Positions 1-8,442 of a stretch of DNA of 64,000 bases are shown piece by piece. Origin of the DNA: Oscillatoria nigro-viridis PCC 7112. Its GTDB lineage: Bacteria; Cyanobacteriota; Cyanobacteriia; Cyanobacteriales; Microcoleaceae. The translations under genes and the position numbers were made by a program. The notes below the pieces were generated by a model. It did no database searches. It was not told the origin of the DNA and saw nothing but the letters and a program-made list of their open reading frames with translations. Where the stretch lies: NCBI RefSeq assembly GCF_000317475.1, contig NC_019729.1, positions 2,618,501-2,682,500 on the forward strand. The letters are read 5' to 3'. Numbering within the stretch: position 1 is the first letter of the stretch; every line of letters starts with the position of its first letter.

Positions 1-683
1 ATGTTAATCATGTAATATCCCCAGACTAAACCTGCATGAAGCCCGATCGACAAACCGAGGCGATTGTGGCGGGATCTTTTTCCCCAAACCAGAATCAAAC
101 CCAGCAACAACAACCCCGGAAACTGAGGCCAACTCCGCAGCATGGCGGCAACGGGTTTGAGAAAATGAGATAGGGCAAACACCAGGCTATTCGCCCACAG
201 AGATATTTTATAATTGTAATCCCGCTGCAACTCGTCCAGCAACCAACCCCGGAATACCAACTCCTCGGCAAAACCTACTCCCAGGGCGCTTAACAGCCCT
301 TCGGCGATGATTCTCGGCAAATTATCAGAATTTTGCCACGCGACTAAGCCGAACAGCCCTTGCACCGCAAATAAGCTGAAAGTGAGCAAAAGCCCGATCG
401 CCAATCCGATTAAAAGCTCAAAACCGTTTTTTCGCGTATTGATTAAACCGTAACTTTTGAGTAATTGGGTTTGTCCGTAAACCTGTTTTCCCCAGCGCGG
501 CACGAGGAACAAAAACTCTGCAAACAACAATCCCATTGTCAGAATAGTTGCGAGGTTACTATCTTTAACTAAGAGATAAATTGGTGCGGCTAGCGGCAGC
601 CAAATTGCTAGCAAGATTAATAGGAAAATTATTACACGTAAAGGAAATGGATAACTGGCTATTATTTGGAGGCGGTTAATCAT
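1..683 (-). CDS. CPBP family intramembrane metalloprotease (3' end outside window)
   Basis: The reverse strand is open from an ATG at 683 to the window edge, giving 227 codons and no stop. The start reads MINRLQIIASYPFPLRVIIF and is followed by hydrophobic membrane segments. The diagnostic CPBP (Abi/CAAX-type) motif is in frame near 251-272: F-A-E-E-L-V-F-R-G, the EExxxR glutamate pair and arginine of the membrane-embedded active site. Family members are multi-pass membrane proteins that cleave prenylated or other membrane substrates; the substrate here is unknown. The C-terminal part with the later histidine motifs lies largely beyond the edge. It is divergent from the GTPase gene at 1083. 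Confidence 0.8.
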   Translation of the reverse strand, partial: MINRLQIIASYPFPLRVIIFLLILLAIWLPLAAPIYLLVKDSNLATILTMGLLFAEFLFLVPRWGKQVYGQTQLLKSYGLINTRKNGFELLIGLAIGLLLTFSLFAVQGLFGLVAWQNSDNLPRIIAEGLLSALGVGFAEELVFRGWLLDELQRDYNYKISLWANSLVFALSHFLKPVAAMLRSWPQFPGLLLLGLILVWGKRSRHNRLGLSIGLHAGLVWGYYMIN

Positions 684-738
684 TGTTGTAAATGAGTTGA
701 AATTGGGTAAATCGGCTTATTGGTCTGTCGGACAGTCC

Positions 739-790
739 GACAGGGGTTAAAAACCCCTGTCTCATAGCGAAAGTCCTCTCAAAGAGGACT
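739..790. repeat. Dispersed double-palindrome repeat (CAGGGGTT..AACCCCTG plus AGTCCTCT..AGAGGACT)
   Basis: Two adjacent hairpins: a palindrome of the form GACAGGGGTTAAAAACCCCTGTC, then AGTCCTCTCAAAGAGGACT. The same pair recurs at 30182-30310 and 51771-51826, and the first hairpin at 8212-8233. It lies in the 400-bp gap between the divergent protease and GTPase genes. Role unknown; it looks like a dispersed intergenic repeat rather than a terminator because no T-run follows. Confidence 0.75.
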
Positions 791-905
791 GAAATTTGTC
801 ACAATCTAATTTAGGTTGGCAGTCGGTTTTAACCGACTTTTGCTATAAGACGGGGATTTAAATCCCCGGCTGGCTTGCGGGTGAATGCGAGAACTGTTGG
901 CTGAG

Positions 906-997
906 TCAGGCTTGAGTAAATCCGAGAGTCAGGCTTGAGTAAATCCGAGAGTCAGGCTTGAGTAAATCCGAGAGTTAGAGTTGGATAAATCCGAGAG
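906..997. repeat. 23-bp tandem repeat, three perfect units plus one diverged
   Basis: The 23-bp unit that begins TCAGGCTTGAG and ends ATCCGAGAG occurs at 906-928, 929-951 and 952-974 without mismatch. A diverged fourth unit follows at 975-997. The array sits 85 bp upstream of the GTPase start codon, so copy-number changes could alter its promoter spacing (inference). Confidence 0.9.
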
Positions 998-1082
998 AAT
1001 GTACAAAGCAGACGGAAAAAGCTAGAATGGCATCATATCGGTTGAAACTTTAAGTGAAGCAAAGCTATAAGATAAGGTAACA

Positions 1083-2531
1083 ATGACTGAAGCCTCCGAT
1101 TTTTCCAATGTCGATCGCGAATTAGATGACACAATTTTAAGCTTCGCAGACATTCAGGCAGAACTCAACCTGCGCCACGCTAAAGATGCTCTGCGAGATA
1201 TCGTAGAAAATCTCGACTTGACAGTTCAAGAGCGAACTGGACTGGAACCGGAAATTGGCGGGTTGGAGAAAATGCTCGACAAGCTAGAGCGCGCTTGCGT
1301 GCAAATAGCCGTGTTTGGCATGGTGGGAAGGGGAAAATCTTCGGTTTTGAACGCGCTTTTGGGTCAAAATGTGTTTGAAACTGGCCCGACTCACGGGGTG
1401 ACTCGCACCACCACTATCGGGCAGTGGGATGTCGGAGAGGGAATGGATCGGAATTTGCCCGATAGATTTTCGCCAGTTATTTATCGTTTGTCCCAAGTTG
1501 AATTAGTCGATACTCCGGGAATAGATGAAGTTGACGGCGAAACTCGCGAACTTTTAGCCCGCCGCGTTGCTCAACAAGCAGATTTGATTTTGTTTGTGGT
1601 GGCTGGCGACATTACGAAGGTGGAATACGCAGCACTTTCGCAGTTGCGGGAAGCCGGAAAACCGATGTTATTAGTGTTTAATAAAATTGACCAGTATCCC
1701 GATGCAGACAGGCTGGCAATTTATCATAAAATTCGAGACGAGCGCGTCAGAGAATTGTTGTCTCCCGATGAAATTGTGATGGCGGCGGCTTCGCCTTTGA
1801 CGGCGAGGGCGGTGCGCCGTCCCGACGGCAGTATGGGCGTGCAAATGACTCGCAGTTTGCCACAAGTGCAAGATTTAAAATTAAAGATTTTGGAGATTTT
1901 AGACCGAGAAGGCAAATCTTTGGTCGCGCTGAATACGATGCTGTGTGCGGGGGATATTAACGAGCAGTTGGTGCAGCGAAAAATGGAGATTCGAGATGAG
2001 GCGGCTAATCGAATTATCTGGAACGGGGTAATGACGAAATCGGTGGCGATCGCACTCAATCCAATTACTGTAGTTGATATTGTTAGCGGTGCGGTAATTG
2101 ATGTGGTGATGATATTAACTTTATCTAAAGTTTACGGCATTGCGATGACGGAAGCGGGCGCGGTGGAATTGCTGCAAAAGATTGCGATTAGTATGGGGGG
2201 AATTACTGCGGGCGAATTGGTGGCTAATTTTGGTTTGAGCTCGTTGAAAGGATTGTTGGGTTTGGCGACGCCGGCGACGGGGGGTTTGGCTTTAGGGCCT
2301 TATTTGTCTGTGGCGGTGACGCAAGCTGCGATCGCGGGGGTTTCTTCCTACGGAATCGGTCAAGTTACTAAGGCTTATTTGGCTAATGGTGCTTCTTGGG
2401 GAGATGACGGGCCAAAGGCTGTGGTGAGCAAGATTTTGTCTTCTTTGGATGAGGATTCTATTTTAAATCGGATTAAGGAGGAGTTGCGCGCTAAGTTGGA
2501 TTTGGGAAGTGTGGATAAACAGAAATCTTAG
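1083..2531 (+). CDS. Era-like GTPase with hydrophobic DUF697-like C-terminal region
   Basis: 482 residues. A helical N-terminus (about 1-70) is followed by a TRAFAC-class GTPase domain. It shows the P-loop GMVGRGKSS (79-87), the threonine-rich switch TRTTT near 108, the G3 motif DTPG (143-146), NKID as G4 (200-203), and a G5-like AAASPL. From about 310 to 440 the chain is strongly hydrophobic and glycine/alanine-rich, like the membrane-associated DUF697 region joined to Era-like GTPases in many cyanobacteria. It probably acts at a membrane as a GTP-dependent switch or remodelling factor; the specific partner is unknown. The ATG is preceded by a weak AAGG. It is monocistronic, with the downstream gene on the other strand. 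Confidence 0.8.
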   Translation: MTEASDFSNVDRELDDTILSFADIQAELNLRHAKDALRDIVENLDLTVQERTGLEPEIGGLEKMLDKLERACVQIAVFGMVGRGKSSVLNALLGQNVFETGPTHGVTRTTTIGQWDVGEGMDRNLPDRFSPVIYRLSQVELVDTPGIDEVDGETRELLARRVAQQADLILFVVAGDITKVEYAALSQLREAGKPMLLVFNKIDQYPDADRLAIYHKIRDERVRELLSPDEIVMAAASPLTARAVRRPDGSMGVQMTRSLPQVQDLKLKILEILDREGKSLVALNTMLCAGDINEQLVQRKMEIRDEAANRIIWNGVMTKSVAIALNPITVVDIVSGAVIDVVMILTLSKVYGIAMTEAGAVELLQKIAISMGGITAGELVANFGLSSLKGLLGLATPATGGLALGPYLSVAVTQAAIAGVSSYGIGQVTKAYLANGASWGDDGPKAVVSKILSSLDEDSILNRIKEELRAKLDLGSVDKQKS

Positions 2532-2603
2532 CGATAAGCAGCAAAAAGGAAGAAGGAGAAACTCTGAAATAAATAAAAAAAATAATCAACAACCAATTAT
2601 TAA

Positions 2604-2624
2604 TTACCAATTACCAATTACCAA
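2604..2624. repeat. Heptamer tandem repeat (TTACCAA x3)
   Basis: Three perfect TTACCAA units lie between the 3' ends of the GTPase and the membrane protein. The same heptamer family occurs at 8284-8304. Short tandem heptamers of this kind are typical of filamentous cyanobacterial intergenic DNA. Confidence 0.75.
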
Positions 2625-2729
2625 TTATTACTATCGCCCTTGATGACGCAAATCGATCCCTCGGACTTTGAGAAGGCTGGCACTGCTTACTTTATCTCCT
2701 ACTTTGACGATCGCCGGATAACTCTCACA

Positions 2730-3434
2730 TTAGGAAGATTGGGACTTAAATTCTTGAGCTAGCGCCTCACAATTGTTCAAAAGAAACCAAAACAGCCAGA
2801 TATATCCAAGCCTAAGAGCAATAACCCAAATGTTACTCAAAATAATTCCTTCTTGTAGGTAGCGGAAAATAAGTGATAAGGAGCCGAAAATCATTATACC
2901 TACACGAATCCAGAGCACTGTGGTGACAAAGCGCAAGTTTCTTAAAAGAAGTCTCTTTAAGGAGATTCCCAATCCCAAAAAAGCAATAGAAAATAGAAAA
3001 TTTATTCCGACATCAATATAATTTAAAAGCGACTGAAGGAAAACTTCTCTAAATTGTGGAATAAAAATTAAAGATATTGTATTTAAGAACAGAGCCAGAC
3101 CAATGGAAAAAAAGGATATCCTCATTAGTCCGGGTGTGAATGTACTTAATGTACCCTTTTTAACCAGTACATTATTTCGTTGAACACTATATTCTACTAC
3201 ACCCGAAAACTTGGCTTTAAAAACCACTTCATAGCTTGACATTTTTCCATCTTCACTGACTTTAAAATAGTGTTTAGAGGTGGGAGTAAGAGAGCTGCCT
3301 TTTTCGGAAATTGTTTTGTTATCATGAACAATACTTTGTTTTCCCGACAGGCTTAGAATTAATTGTATCTTATGACCACTGACATTAAAACATACTTCAG
3401 ACATAGCAAATTTTATCCTTATCTTATGCTTCAA
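2730..3434 (-). CDS. Hypothetical protein, soluble N-terminal beta-rich domain plus four-helix membrane C-terminus
   Basis: 234 residues, not assigned to a family. The first ~100 residues are polar with alternating strands and probably form a small beta domain. From about residue 104 onward there are four hydrophobic segments (starting near 104, 137, 165 and 200). The second methionine, at residue 11 (start 3404), has an AAGGA-like sequence 11 bases upstream and may be the true start; the first has no obvious ribosome site. It stands alone between converging or unrelated genes. Its AT-rich coding sequence differs from the HIP1-rich neighbours, which hints at later arrival (inference). Confidence 0.55.
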   Translation of the reverse strand: MKHKIRIKFAMSEVCFNVSGHKIQLILSLSGKQSIVHDNKTISEKGSSLTPTSKHYFKVSEDGKMSSYEVVFKAKFSGVVEYSVQRNNVLVKKGTLSTFTPGLMRISFFSIGLALFLNTISLIFIPQFREVFLQSLLNYIDVGINFLFSIAFLGLGISLKRLLLRNLRFVTTVLWIRVGIMIFGSLSLIFRYLQEGIILSNIWVIALRLGYIWLFWFLLNNCEALAQEFKSQSS

Positions 3435-3537
3435 ATATGCTGATATCTAACTATTAATTAGACTGACTTTTTCAGTATAAAACCCCGAGGTGAGTGATGA
3501 GACTGAAACTTTTCAGGTTATTTACCGATTTTAATAA

Positions 3538-3838
3538 TTATACACCGATTTTAATAATAATAAAACTAGAAATTTCCTGACGGGGTGATAGCGCCTCTTT
3601 TACCTCGATCGGTAAATCGTTGATGCGGATTGACCTAGAAAAAGATGATGGTTTCTTGACAAGCTTATTGATAACGATCCTGGGCAGCGATCGCCCTTGC
3701 ACCTCATTCTCTACGATACGCACCCTCTTTCATTGACGATCGTCCGCGAGCATCTTTTTTGAGATCTATAAACTCAAAACCTTGCCTATCAAGTCTTTCA
3801 ACTTGCTTGTCACCCCGTCAGCACCGTATATTGAGGCT
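3538..3838 (-). pseudogene. Possible small gene broken by frameshift (unknown family)
   Basis: On the reverse strand a 37-codon open stretch with no start (QVERLDRQGFEF..., ending at about 3724) overlaps a second frame that starts with GTG at 3723 and runs to 3538 (MRIVENEVQGRSLPRIV..., 61 residues). Both stretches look protein-like in composition. They could be one small protein split by a +1 shift, or two overlapping short genes. An imperfect 17-bp duplication (ACCGATTTTAATAAT) follows the end. No function can be named. Confidence 0.25.
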
Positions 3839-3839
3839 G

Positions 3840-3998
3840 TGCGTAAGTCCTCTCGCGATTTTTTGTACACTATAGCAATCCTAAATGAGGCGTAAATTTT
3901 TTGACCCCACCCCAACCCTCCCCTTACGAAGGGGAGGGAGTAAGAAATTCACAAATGATTTAGGATAGCTATATATAAAGTCTGCCTGCGTAAGTCCT
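3840..3998. repeat. Short terminally inverted element flanked by 12-bp direct repeats
   Basis: Imperfect 19-bp inverted ends (TATAGCAATCCTAAATGAG at 3871 and its partner ending at 3973) enclose a strong central hairpin, CCCTCCCCTT-acg-AAGGGGAGGG. The whole is bracketed by a 12-bp direct repeat, TGCGTAAGTCCT, at 3840-3851 and 3987-3998. The right direct repeat abuts the GTG start of hen1, so the element supplies that gene's immediate upstream region. The form is MITE-like, but the 19-bp gap between the left direct repeat and the left inverted end leaves the target duplication unclear. Confidence 0.5.
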
Positions 3999-5393
3999 GT
4001 GTTATTAACTATTTCCACAACTCGCGTCCCTGCTACAGATTTAGGTTATTTGCTGCACAAACATCCCGATCGCCATCAATCCTTTCCGATGACTTTCGGG
4101 CAAGCCAGCGTGTTTTATCCAGAGGCAAATGCAGAAAGGTGCACGGCAGCTTTACTCTTAGATGTCGATCCGGTTGGTTTGGTGCGGGGCAAGTCGAAAT
4201 CAGGCGATCGCCCTCTCGACCAATACGTGAACGATCGCCCCTACGTTGCGTCTTCGTTTCTGTCTGTCGCCCTCGCCAAGGTCTTTAGTACAGCTCTATC
4301 CGGTCGCTGCAAAGACCGCCCGGAACTCGCAGAAACCCCCATTCCTCTAACAGTTAATCTGTCGGTTTTGCCCTGTCGCGGTGGCGAGAAGTTCCTGCGG
4401 CAAATGTTTGAGCCGCTGGGGTATCAAGTCGCAGCAAAACCCCTGATTCTTGACGAGCAATTTCCCGAGTGGGGCGCGAGTCCTTACTTTTCTGTGGAAC
4501 TGCAAAATACAGTTCGTTTGGCGGATTTGTTAAGCCATCTTTACGTGCTAATTCCCGTGTTGGATGACGACAAACATTACTGGGTGGGCGATGATGAAAT
4601 CGAGAAGTTATTGCATCACGGCGAAGGTTGGTTGAACGCGCATCCCGCCCGCGAACAAATTGCCAACCGCTATCTGAAACGCCAGCGCCGTCTGACGCGA
4701 ATTGCTGTAGCGCAGTTAGCAGAATCAGATAATATTGACCCGGAGGATCTCGAAGTTTCTCACCAGCAAGAAGAGGAAGTTTTAGAACAGCGAATTAGCT
4801 TGAATCAACAGCGTTTGGAAGCTGTGACGGAGGTTTTAAAAGCAAGAGGTGCTAAGCGAGTGGTAGATTTGGGCTGCGGTGAGGGAAAACTGCTGCAATT
4901 GCTTTTGAAAGAAAGCTCGATCGAACAAATTACAGGCGTCGATGTGTCCTTTCGGGCATTGGAAATTGCCAGAGAACGTTTGCAGATCGATCGATTGTCT
5001 CCGGCAAAACAATCTCGGATTCAACTAATCCAAAGTTCGCTGATTTATCGGGACAGCCGTTTGGCTGGTTTTGATGCGGCGGCGGTGATTGAAGTAATCG
5101 AACATCTCGATTTAGAACGGTTAGCTGCTTTTGAGCGGGTTTTGTTTGAATTTATCCGACCCAAAAGTGCGATCGTCACAACTCCAAATATTGAATATAA
5201 TGTTCGGTTTGAAAACTTGCCTGCGGGCAAATTCCGCCACCGGGATCACCGCTTTGAGTGGACGAGGGCAGAGTTTCAAACTTGGGCGAATGGGGTTGCC
5301 GAACGGTTTGCCTGTGGGGTAGAGTTTCGTTGTGTGGGAACTGAAGATTTAGAAGTAGGTTCGCCTACGCAAATGGCTATTTTCGAGATGTAA
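3999..5393 (+). CDS. hen1: 3' terminal RNA ribose 2'-O-methyltransferase Hen1
   Basis: 464 residues starting at GTG (MLLTISTTRVPATDLGYLLH), the usual N-terminus of bacterial Hen1. Residues 1 to about 240 are the N-terminal domain that activates the Pnkp ligase. The C-terminal half is a SAM methyltransferase: motif I VVDLGCGEGK, then GVDVSFRAL, the metal-site motif EVIEHLDLE, TPNIEYN, and FRHRDHRFEW with its histidines. Bacterial Hen1 methylates the 2'-OH at the 3' end of cleaved RNA before Pnkp seals it, so the repaired RNA resists the same ribotoxin. Pnkp lies 130 bp downstream on the same strand. Full length; family assignment is firm. Confidence 0.96.
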   Translation: MLLTISTTRVPATDLGYLLHKHPDRHQSFPMTFGQASVFYPEANAERCTAALLLDVDPVGLVRGKSKSGDRPLDQYVNDRPYVASSFLSVALAKVFSTALSGRCKDRPELAETPIPLTVNLSVLPCRGGEKFLRQMFEPLGYQVAAKPLILDEQFPEWGASPYFSVELQNTVRLADLLSHLYVLIPVLDDDKHYWVGDDEIEKLLHHGEGWLNAHPAREQIANRYLKRQRRLTRIAVAQLAESDNIDPEDLEVSHQQEEEVLEQRISLNQQRLEAVTEVLKARGAKRVVDLGCGEGKLLQLLLKESSIEQITGVDVSFRALEIARERLQIDRLSPAKQSRIQLIQSSLIYRDSRLAGFDAAAVIEVIEHLDLERLAAFERVLFEFIRPKSAIVTTPNIEYNVRFENLPAGKFRHRDHRFEWTRAEFQTWANGVAERFACGVEFRCVGTEDLEVGSPTQMAIFEM

Positions 5394-5492
5394 AATCTAT
5401 TAACTGGTTCCCAGGATATTCCTGGTAACGAGTAAACGAGTAAAAATCTATTAACTGGTTCCCAGGATATTCCTGGTAACGAGTAAAACGAG
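5392..5492. repeat. Tandem 51-bp duplication carrying a palindrome, between hen1 and pnkp
   Basis: The segment beginning AAAATCTATTAACTGG at 5392 is repeated at 5443 with near identity. Each copy holds the palindrome GGTTCCCAGG-atatt-CCTGGTAAC, the same dispersed family seen at 17456, 40103 and 40158. Two strong hairpins in an intercistronic gap could attenuate or process the hen1-pnkp transcript (inference). Confidence 0.8.
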
Positions 5493-5523
5493 TAAACAAG
5501 TAAAAAATCTATATTATTAAATA

Positions 5524-8166
5524 ATGAAAATTACGCTTCCAGAACTATCCCTAGTCGTTCTCATCGGTGCATCTGGTTCCGGCAAATCCACCTTTGCGCG
5601 GCAGCACTTCCTACCTACAGAAATCATTTCATCGGATTACTGCCGCGGCTTGGTTTCCGACGACGAAAACAATCAAGCCGCCACCGCTGATGCTTTTGAA
5701 GTATTGCATTTAATCGCTGCTAAACGTCTGGCTGCAGGTAAGCTAACTGTGATTGATGCCACAAACGTTCAGCCGGAAAGCCGCAAACCTTTGGTGGAAT
5801 TAGCCCGAAAATACCATTGCTTTTTGGTTGCTATTGTGCTAGATTTACCAGAAAAATTGTGTGGCGATCGCAATCAACAACGTGCAAACCGCAATTTTGG
5901 AAATCATGTGATTCGCCGCCACGTTCAGAATTTAAAGCGATCGCTCAAATCTCTAGATAGGGAAGGATTTCGCTACGTTTACGTCCTCCGTTCCCCAGAG
6001 GAAATCGAGGCGGTGGAAGTCGAGAGACAACCGCTGTGGAACAACCGCAAACACGATCGCGGCCCTTTTGACATTATCGGCGACGTTCACGGCTGCTGCG
6101 ACGAATTGGAACAATTGCTGCAACAGTTGGGCTATCAAATTGTTGAAAAAACCGCCGAATCTGCTTTTTGGAATTTTCCTACCTACGCGCACCCAGAAGG
6201 GCGCAAAGCGGTGTTTTTGGGCGATTTGGTCGATCGGGGCCCGCGCATTCTCGACACCCTCAAACTCGTGCGAAACATGGTACTCGCAGAAACAGCTTTG
6301 TGCGTAGCTGGAAATCACGACATCAAACTGCTGCGAAAACTCAACGGCAAAAATGTCAAAATCAACCACGGACTCGAACAAACCTTAGCAGAAATAGCAG
6401 CTTTGCCAGACGAATTTCGCGAATCTGCTGAAACAGAAATCCGCCAATTTCTAGACAGTTTAATCGGCCATTACGTCCTCGATGGCGGAAAATTAGTCGT
6501 CGCCCACGCCGGGATGAAAGCTGAATTTCAGGGACGCGCATCGCGCCGCATTCGAGATTTCGCCTTGTACGGAGAAACAACTGGCGAAATCGATGAATTC
6601 GGCTTGCCCGTCCGCTACAATTGGGCCGCCGAATATCGAGGTCAGGCAGCGGTTGTTTACGGACACACCCCCGTTCCAGAAACAGAATGGTTTAACAATA
6701 CTGTTGATATTGACACCGGCTGCGTTTTCGGAGGCAAACTAACAGCTTTGCGGTATCCCGAAAGAGAATTTGTCAGCGTTCCTGCTGCTAGAATTTACTG
6801 CGAACCTGCCAAACCGATCCTCTTTCAAGACAGCCCAACTCCACTTAACAATAGAGACATTAATTCACCCGCGATCGATAGCGGTTTGGCGGAAGTAAGT
6901 CTCACCGCCCAACAGCAGTTTGATGACGTATTAGACATTGCCGACGTACTCGGAAAACGCATCATTTCAACTCGCCTGCAAAGGAACATTACGATTAAAG
7001 AAGAAAATGCGATCGCAGCCCTAGAAGTAATGAGTCGGTTTGCAGCAAATCCCAAATGGCTGATTTATTTGCCCCCCACAATGTCTCCCGCTGCTACCTC
7101 CAACGAACCAGGACTTTTAGAACATCCAGCCGAAGCATTTACCTACTACCAACAGCAGGGGATATCGACAGTTGTGTGCGAAGAAAAGCACATGGGTTCC
7201 CGTGCAGTTGTTATTGTTTGCCGCGATGAATCTGCTGCTAAACTGCGATTCGGAATTCTCAACAGTAGCATTGGCATTTGCTACACCCGCACTGGACGGC
7301 ATTTCTTCAATAATTCTACTTTACAAACCGATTTTTTGGTCAGAATAAATACTGCTTTAACTGCTAGCAATTTTTGGGATAGATTTCAAACTGACTGGGT
7401 TTGTTTGGACTGCGAATTGATGCCTTGGTCTGCCAAAGCTCAAGAATTATTGCAAAAACAATACGCTGCTGTAGGAACAGCTTCTAATAGTGCATTTGCG
7501 GATGCGATTAAAAACTTAGAACAGGCAAGCCAGCGGGGAGTTGAAGTTAGTTCTTTGCTAACTCGCTACCAAGAGCGAGCCGAACTAGCCGATCGCTATG
7601 TTCATGCCTATCAGCGCTACTGCTGGCCAGTGAAATCGCTCTCCGACCTCAAATTAGCACCTTTTCACATCTTGGCAACTGAGGGAACAGTTCACACTGA
7701 CAAAAATCACTGCTGGCACATGGAAGAGATTTCACAATTTTGTAAAGCTGACCCGGAATTGCTGTTAGCTACTGAATACAAAATCGTTGAAATTGCCGAT
7801 TTTGACAGCAGATTCGCAGGGATTCAATGGTGGGAAAAACTGACGGCGGCGGGAGGCGAAGGAATGGTTGTTAAACCAATGGATTTTATTGTGAAAAATA
7901 GCAAAGGACTCGTACAGCCTGCGGTAAAATGTCGCGGTAAAGAGTATTTGCGAATTATTTACGGTCTGGAATATTCTTTGCCGGAACATTTAGAAAAACT
8001 GCGATCGCGCGGACTTTCCAGCAAGCGTTCTTTGGCGTTGCGAGAGTTTGCTCTCGGTGTAGAAGCATTGGAGAGATTTGTGGCGGGTGCTCCATTGAGA
8101 CAAGTTCACGAGTGCGTTTTCGGAGTTTTAGCGATGGAGAGCGAACCTGTCGATCCGAGGCTGTAA
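5524..8166 (+). CDS. pnkp: Polynucleotide kinase-phosphatase-ligase Pnkp
   Basis: 880 residues, three catalytic modules in the standard order. Kinase: P-loop GASGSGKST (15-23, Lys21). Metallophosphatase of the binuclear type, about 180-420: DVHG with Asp187/His189, GDLVDRGP, GNHD (263-266), and HAGM. C-terminal ligase/adenylyltransferase: EEKHMGS with the nucleotidyl lysine at 555, and a late motif GEGMVVKP. Bacterial Pnkp heals 5'-OH and 2',3'-cyclic phosphate ends and, with Hen1, seals cleaved RNA such as tRNA cut by ribotoxins. Length matches the family. Same orientation as hen1; probably co-transcribed despite the 130-bp repeat-bearing gap. Confidence 0.96.
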   Translation: MKITLPELSLVVLIGASGSGKSTFARQHFLPTEIISSDYCRGLVSDDENNQAATADAFEVLHLIAAKRLAAGKLTVIDATNVQPESRKPLVELARKYHCFLVAIVLDLPEKLCGDRNQQRANRNFGNHVIRRHVQNLKRSLKSLDREGFRYVYVLRSPEEIEAVEVERQPLWNNRKHDRGPFDIIGDVHGCCDELEQLLQQLGYQIVEKTAESAFWNFPTYAHPEGRKAVFLGDLVDRGPRILDTLKLVRNMVLAETALCVAGNHDIKLLRKLNGKNVKINHGLEQTLAEIAALPDEFRESAETEIRQFLDSLIGHYVLDGGKLVVAHAGMKAEFQGRASRRIRDFALYGETTGEIDEFGLPVRYNWAAEYRGQAAVVYGHTPVPETEWFNNTVDIDTGCVFGGKLTALRYPEREFVSVPAARIYCEPAKPILFQDSPTPLNNRDINSPAIDSGLAEVSLTAQQQFDDVLDIADVLGKRIISTRLQRNITIKEENAIAALEVMSRFAANPKWLIYLPPTMSPAATSNEPGLLEHPAEAFTYYQQQGISTVVCEEKHMGSRAVVIVCRDESAAKLRFGILNSSIGICYTRTGRHFFNNSTLQTDFLVRINTALTASNFWDRFQTDWVCLDCELMPWSAKAQELLQKQYAAVGTASNSAFADAIKNLEQASQRGVEVSSLLTRYQERAELADRYVHAYQRYCWPVKSLSDLKLAPFHILATEGTVHTDKNHCWHMEEISQFCKADPELLLATEYKIVEIADFDSRFAGIQWWEKLTAAGGEGMVVKPMDFIVKNSKGLVQPAVKCRGKEYLRIIYGLEYSLPEHLEKLRSRGLSSKRSLALREFALGVEALERFVAGAPLRQVHECVFGVLAMESEPVDPRL

Positions 8167-8204
8167 TCTGAAGGTAGAAAGCAGGCGAAAATCTCGGTTT
8201 GAAA

Positions 8205-8310
8205 GTAATCTGGCAGGGGTTTAAACCCCTGCCTCAAAGCTAAATTTGTCTGAAGACAGTTCAACAAATTATTAGGAAAACAACCAATTACCAATTACCA
8301 ATTATTACTG
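8205..8310. repeat. Dispersed palindrome and TTACCAA heptamers
   Basis: A perfect palindrome GGCAGGGGTTTAAACCCCTGCC lies at 8212-8233, followed by TTACCAA-type heptamers at about 8284-8304. This fills the gap between the converging pnkp and argG genes; no gene is seen here. Confidence 0.7.
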
Positions 8311-8442
8311 TATCTTACTAACTCCTAACTTAGGTAATTGGCACAGGTTGGGCAATTGCGGCAAATAAGGTGCGCCATGTACACCCTACTTTAATTCCAC
8401 GAATCGGCGGCTTAACATCAGGTTTTTAACCCTAATTTTCTC

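Noticed and set aside
906..997. Possible CRISPR array
   Set aside because: Units are directly abutting with no spacers, and no cas genes are present.
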